This document shows positions 15,901 through 18,325 of a stretch of 18,325 bases of DNA, in pieces. Positions within the stretch are counted from its first letter, which is position 1. Each line of letters opens with the position of its first letter. The translations under genes were made by a program, and so were the position numbers. This DNA is from CAZKRL01 sp964555295 (GTDB lineage: Bacteria > Bacteroidota > Bacteroidia > Flavobacteriales_D > Sanyastnellaceae). The notes below the pieces were generated by a model. The model did no database searches. It was not told the DNA's origin and saw only the letters and a program-made list of their open reading frames with translations. The stretch is taken from NCBI GenBank assembly GCA_964555295.1, contig CAZKRL010000047.1, positions 1 through 18,325 of the forward strand. The letters are read 5' to 3'.

Positions 15901-16982
15901 AATATTCTTTTGATAATTGGAGTGGTTCTGAGCAACTAACCGCAGGTAGTAATTGCACTGTCACCAACAGCGGTTTTACAAATAGAATTCTGATGCTTGA
16001 GTCCGATACTACGCTCAATGTGGTGTGTTGGTCTTCTTGTGCCACTTGTGATTCAACTCCACCGCCGCCTGTAATGCATACAATTACTTTCCGTGTCGAT
16101 ATGTCGCAGCAAAGCGGATTTACAACTCCTGAAGTAAACGGTACTTTCAATAACTGGTGCGGTAGTTGCTTTCCAATGTCTGATGCAGATGGAGATAATA
16201 TCTGGGAGGGAACAACCTCTTTGGCAACGGGTGACTACGAGTACAAATTCTCGAATGATAATTGGTCAGGTCAAGAGTCATTAACCCCTGGTTCGTTTTG
16301 CACTATTACTGCTGGAGCTTTCACTAATCGATATTTAATGCTGAGCTCAGATACCGTATTACCGATCGTTTGTTGGGGTAGTTGTTCAGCTTGTCAGGAA
16401 CCACAGCCTGTCGCCGTTGAATTCGTTGTGGATGTAAGTTCACAAACTTTCAATCAGCATGTTAGTGTCGCTGGTAGCTTTAATAATTTCTGTGAGGATT
16501 GTGATACGTTAACTGCTCAGGGTAATGGTGTGTACTCAGGTGTGGTGAATGTGCTGGCCGGTGTGTATGAGTATTACTTCGTGTTGGATTATGCTACGTC
16601 AGAGTCATTGTCAGATGCGCCTTGCACGGTTTTGGCAGATAGCATTTTCCTACGCACTGTCACAGTTACTGAGGCTACAACTCTGCCCGAAGTATGCTGG
16701 AACTCTTGTGATACCTGTGAATTTTCTACGGGTGTTTCAATGGTGAATCAAATCGAAAGCACGATGTATCCCAACCCTGCTGATGCAATTGTTTATATCA
16801 ATATGGATGAGGAGGGTGCTGTGCTTGAAATGCTCGATATCACGGGCTCTGTGGTTTATTCATCGGTCTTAACCGCCGGAAATAACGCTGTGTCAACAAC
16901 GAAGTTATCTCAAGGAATGTATGTGATGTTTGTGCGCAAGGGTTCAGCGGTAAACAGACATCTTCTAGAAATCATTCACTGA
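12930..16982 (+). CDS. Giant T9SS-exported protein with eleven cysteine-rich CBM48/E-set-like modules
   Basis: The ATG at 12930 opens a signal peptide (MTLKNTLSLLVGWFLFCLNIKA). An ATG at 12861 would add 23 non-signal residues and lies upstream of the promoter. The 1350-residue product has eleven modules starting near residues 24, 139, 251, 366, 478, 593, 706, 820, 935, 1050 and 1163. Each has about six cysteines: two in WCGNC, one before the FTNR strand and three in VCWSSCxxC, suggesting disulfides outside the cell. Linkers are often proline-rich (DSTPPPP). A T9SS sorting domain closes it (about 1277-1350: TMYPNPADAIVYI, MLDITGSVVYS, LSQGMYVMFV, RHLLEIIH). No catalytic motif is visible. It ends in a TGATG overlap with the GH16 gene, so the two are made together. 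A multivalent glycan-binding or surface-scaffold role is inferred. Confidence 0.88.
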   Translation: MTLKNTLSLLVGWFLFCLNIKAFNITFRVDMNAVTANYTTPQVNGTFNNWCGACFSMTDADGDNIWEGTTNLNAGSYQYKFTYDNWTGQEILTPGSPCTVTAGSFTNRSLTVTGDAVLPIVCWNSCASCADTPPPPSYYNVTFSLDMSEQSGFGIPEVNGSFNNWCGNCFQMTDSNNDSIYTATTTLLEGTYEFKFSYSNWLGQEILVPGSPCTQTTDIFTNRLLNLSSDTVLSPVCWGSCYGCGLEPQIYDVTFRVDMSEQSGYSIPEVNGTFNGWCGNCNPMSDVNNDSIWELTIPLTEGMMEYKFSFDNWSGQETLDSGSFCSVTSSGFTNRFLNLSNDTVLDLVCFGSCNVCGYTEPEPITYDVTFLVDMSQQSDFESVALTGSFNEFCGNCDLMFDSVGNGIWSVTVNLTEGPHYYLFATDSLSSVESFAASDACLSWLDSAYYRTVLISSDTILPLVCWNSCAQCPPPPALYNVTFQLDMSQQTGFSSAEINGSFNNYCGDCNPMLDSLGNGIWQTTLSLQAGNYTYFYSTDSLNTTEDLNSSDFCALEIENQFYRLLTVSADTILPIVCWSSCITCDSIIAPLDTFTVTFQLDMSNQSGFTLPEVNGSFNNFCGNCQTMSNPLGNGIWSISVAMAEGNYYYYYSADSLNNIENLNAGDACATELFDSNFFRIITVSADTILPVVCWSSCSLCPQPPATYNVTFRVDMSQQTGFTTPMISGTLNNWCGNCFPMSDPDGDNIWEASSEITAGSFEYKFTYDNYAGEEEFLEGGICTISNNGTINRYLNVVADTLLPVVCWSSCDACDTTPPPTAYSVTFRVDMSQQTGFTTPEVNGTFNNWCGNCFVMSDNDGDNIWEATTEVISGTYEYKFSHDNWMGSETLAEGSSCTVTNSGFTNRYLVLSSDTILPIVCWSSCTSCDSTPPPPMMRTVTFRLDMSQQSGFITPEVNGTFNNWCGNCFPMSDADGDNIWEATTTLVDGSYEYKYSFDNWSGSEQLTAGSNCTVTNSGFTNRILMLESDTTLNVVCWSSCATCDSTPPPPVMHTITFRVDMSQQSGFTTPEVNGTFNNWCGSCFPMSDADGDNIWEGTTSLATGDYEYKFSNDNWSGQESLTPGSFCTITAGAFTNRYLMLSSDTVLPIVCWGSCSACQEPQPVAVEFVVDVSSQTFNQHVSVAGSFNNFCEDCDTLTAQGNGVYSGVVNVLAGVYEYYFVLDYATSESLSDAPCTVLADSIFLRTVTVTEATTLPEVCWNSCDTCEFSTGVSMVNQIESTMYPNPADAIVYINMDEEGAVLEMLDITGSVVYSSVLTAGNNAVSTTKLSQGMYVMFVRKGSAVNRHLLEIIH
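12999..16740 (+). repeat. Eleven tandem protein-module repeats (about 336-345 bp each)
   Basis: Units begin at 12999, 13344, 13680, 14025, 14361, 14706, 15045, 15387, 15732, 16077 and 16416. Units 1-3 and 7-10 are of one type: Trp before CG(N/A/S)C, an acidic loop such as DADGD, and YKF followed by DNW or DNY. Units 4-6 have Phe or Tyr in place of that Trp, a GNGIW loop without the acidic cluster, and TDSL or ADSL in place of DNW. Unit 11 is more divergent (FNNFCEDC, QGNGVY). Units 9 and 10 are very alike at DNA level, including identical runs over 24 bp. Confidence 0.9.
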
Positions 16983-18007
16983 TGCGATTGAGATTTTCTT
17001 GGCTGCTGCCTTTTTTCATTTGTCATATCAGCGGATATGCTCAAACTTCATGGAACCTGATTTGGTCAGATGAGTTTTCGGGCAGTTCATTAGACCTCAA
17101 CCATTGGAGTTATGAATTTGGTGGCGGTGGATGGGGAAATAATGAGTTGGTTTATTACACCAATCAACCGGATAATATTTCAGTCTCTTCTGGCACTTTG
17201 AAGATTAACGCCACACGTGAAAACCCCGGTCCGATGGAGTATCAATCGGCACGCATCATTACGAAAGATAAATTCTCTTTTTTGTATGGCAAGGTGGAAG
17301 CGCGAATGCGCTTACCGCTGGGACAAGGTTTATGGCCGGCTTTCTGGATGATGGGTCAAGATATTGATGCCGTGAGCTGGCCGTCATGCGGTGAAATTGA
17401 TGTCATGGAACATGTGAGCAATGAGCCGTTGATTCATGGCACTGTGCACTGGAATCATGGTGGGCACACAAGTTTGGGTGATACCTATGGCTTGGATGTA
17501 ACAGAGTATCATGTGTATGGCGCAATCTGGGATGAGGAGAGCATCGACTTTTATGTTGATGGGAACATTTACTTTTCGTTTCCACTCGTTGCCGGTAATC
17601 AAAGCGCAAACACATTTGATCAGCCAGTTTTCCTGCTCTTGAATATGGCTATTGGCGGCAATTTCCCTGGTAATCCTGATGATTCAACCGTTTTTCCTGC
17701 CCAAATGGAGGTGGATTATGTTAGGGTTTTTCAAAATGATCCTTCACTCCAAATAAATGTTTCTGAAAATCAAACATTTCAAGTTTATCCCAATCCTTGT
17801 AAAGAACGAGTTCATGTTAATTTATTCATGAATGGTCTGGGGAATTGCCGATTAATTGATGCTTTTGGGCGGGTTGTTTATCAAGAATATGTTCTGGGGC
17901 CCAACGTGATGATTGGCCTCAAATCAATACCTCAGGGTATATATTTTCTTCAGGTTGAAAACCAAGATTTGATTTTTACGGAGCGTATAGTAATTCAATC
18001 TCAATAG
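16982..18007 (+). CDS. GH16 laminarinase-type endo-beta-glucanase with T9SS sorting domain
   Basis: The 341-residue protein has a signal peptide ending SGYAQ and a GH16 domain (about 23-251): WSDEFSGSSLDLNHWSYE, GWGNNELVYYT, YGKVEARMRLP, GLWPAFWMMG, WPSCGEIDVMEH with Glu138, Asp140 and Glu143, and a closing MEVDYVRVF. The ExDxxE motif is the bulged form seen in laminarinases and lichenases. A T9SS type A domain (about 265-341: VYPNPCKERVHVN, LIDAFGRVVY, IPQGIYFLQV, RIVIQ) directs it outside the cell. It would cut beta-1,3- or mixed-linkage glucan. Its ATG shares one base with the stop codon of the eleven-module gene, so it is co-transcribed with it. The catalytic domain looks complete. The linkage preference between beta-1,3 and beta-1,3/1,4 cannot be settled here. 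Confidence 0.95.
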   Translation: MRLRFSWLLPFFICHISGYAQTSWNLIWSDEFSGSSLDLNHWSYEFGGGGWGNNELVYYTNQPDNISVSSGTLKINATRENPGPMEYQSARIITKDKFSFLYGKVEARMRLPLGQGLWPAFWMMGQDIDAVSWPSCGEIDVMEHVSNEPLIHGTVHWNHGGHTSLGDTYGLDVTEYHVYGAIWDEESIDFYVDGNIYFSFPLVAGNQSANTFDQPVFLLLNMAIGGNFPGNPDDSTVFPAQMEVDYVRVFQNDPSLQINVSENQTFQVYPNPCKERVHVNLFMNGLGNCRLIDAFGRVVYQEYVLGPNVMIGLKSIPQGIYFLQVENQDLIFTERIVIQSQ

Positions 18008-18180
18008 TTCACAAATTACATAGCGTTAGCAAGGAATCATTCCTGTCAGTCGTGTGAAGATTTGTTGTTGAAATGGCACACTCTTTTCAATGTCCCCGAC
18101 CACTTCGATCATGACTGACCAAAGCTTCTGCGAACGATACCAGCTGTCATCGGCCTTTTATGATGATTCCTCCACCCGTT
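18008..18180. other. Intergenic stretch without visible features
   Basis: Between the GH16 stop and the terminator I see no coding frame, RNA gene or repeat. A small GGAA-TCA-TTCC palindrome at 18033-18043 has no T-tract. Confidence 0.5.
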
Positions 18181-18184
18181 AAAA

Positions 18185-18212
18185 TAAAAAAGGCCGCAAT
18201 CGCGGCCCTTTT
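18185..18212 (-). terminator. Rho-independent terminator of tsf, probably bidirectional
   Basis: A perfect 6-bp G/C stem (GGCCGC at 18192-18197 and GCGGCC at 18202-18207) encloses a 4-base loop. On the minus strand it is followed by six T and a further T-rich stretch, ideal for ending tsf transcription about 25 bp after its stop. On the plus strand the tail is CTTTT, so it may also stop transcripts from the GH16 gene. Confidence 0.85.
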
Positions 18213-18232
18213 GATGATTTATGAGAAGGCTC

Positions 18233-18325
18233 TTAATTCAACGCACAACGCTTGAACTCAGTAACCGTCAAATCTTTATCTGCCGTCTTCAAATATTGAG
18301 AAACAGATAGTTTGCTGTCTTTGAT
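18233..18325 (-). CDS. tsf: Translation elongation factor Ts, C-terminal end (cut by the window edge)
   Basis: Thirty codons and a TAA stop are visible on the minus strand: IKDSKLSVSQYLKTADKDLT, then VTEFKRCALN. This matches the C-terminal signature of Bacteroidota EF-Ts (KDSKLSVxQYL, DKxLTVxxFKR). EF-Ts is the cytoplasmic guanine-nucleotide exchange factor for EF-Tu. The bulk of the gene lies beyond the right edge. It faces the GH16 gene tail to tail and marks the border between the glucan locus and housekeeping genes. Confidence 0.85.
   Translation of the reverse strand: MKDSKLSVSQYLKTADKDLTVTEFKRCALN

Noticed and set aside
15252..16150. Several antisense open frames opposite the module repeats
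   Set aside because: They recur because the module DNA recurs; they share the same antisense residues from unit to unit and no start context.
12999..16740. Starch or glycogen locus, because the modules look CBM48-like
   Set aside because: No GH13, GH31, GH97 or SusD is present; the enzymes (two GH16-type, GH3, GH-A) point to beta-glucan.
18033..18043. GGAA-TCA-TTCC hairpin as terminator of the GH16 gene
   Set aside because: The stem is only four pairs and there is no following T-run; the strong hairpin at 18192-18207 is a better candidate.

Overview
The window looks like chromosomal DNA of a Bacteroidota bacterium, probably an aquatic, Flavobacteriales-like one. The evidence is three-fold: type IX secretion (T9SS) sorting domains end three proteins; lipoproteins and signal peptides are frequent; and promoters resemble the Bacteroidota -33/-7 type (TTTG, spacer, TAnnTTTG) with no clear Shine-Dalgarno sites. 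The right edge holds the C-terminus of elongation factor Ts on the minus strand, with a strong terminator. Nearly everything else is one polysaccharide-use locus, most likely for a beta-glucan of the laminarin or mixed-linkage type.

Layout. (1) 1-254, minus: N-terminal part of a secreted protein that starts with a cysteine-rich, CBM48/E-set-like module. (2) 396-10642, minus: a tightly packed seven-gene operon. In transcription order it encodes a clan GH-A TIM-barrel glycosidase (TTG start), two outer-membrane beta-barrels, two surface glycan-binding-type lipoproteins, a GH3 beta-glucosidase and a GH16-like lipoprotein. Junctions are overlaps of 1 to 13 bp or a 2-bp gap. No SusC or SusD homologue is present in the window. 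(3) 10762-12081, plus: a 439-residue protein with three of the cysteine-rich modules and a T9SS sorting domain. (4) 12082-12825, minus: an NrtR/AraR-type Nudix regulator with a decayed Nudix box. (5) 12930-16982, plus: a 1350-residue protein with eleven modules and a T9SS sorting domain. (6) 16982-18007, plus: a GH16 laminarinase-type enzyme with a T9SS sorting domain, overlapping the previous gene by 1 bp. (7) 18233-18325, minus: the end of tsf.

Inferred joint action: T9SS exports the GH16 enzyme and the multi-module proteins, which would bind and cut beta-glucan at the cell surface. Lipoproteins capture fragments, and one or both beta-barrels could pass oligosaccharides across the outer membrane in place of SusCD. 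The GH-A enzyme and GH3 finish hydrolysis to glucose. The Nudix protein is the obvious local regulator. A shared inverted motif (TTGT-N8-ACAA) lies in all three promoter regions that precede cysteine-rich module genes.

The least familiar parts are the SusCD-free operon with two beta-barrels and the family of six-cysteine repeat proteins (at least 15 modules in three genes). The substrate and the protein-level roles are inferred from sequence only.
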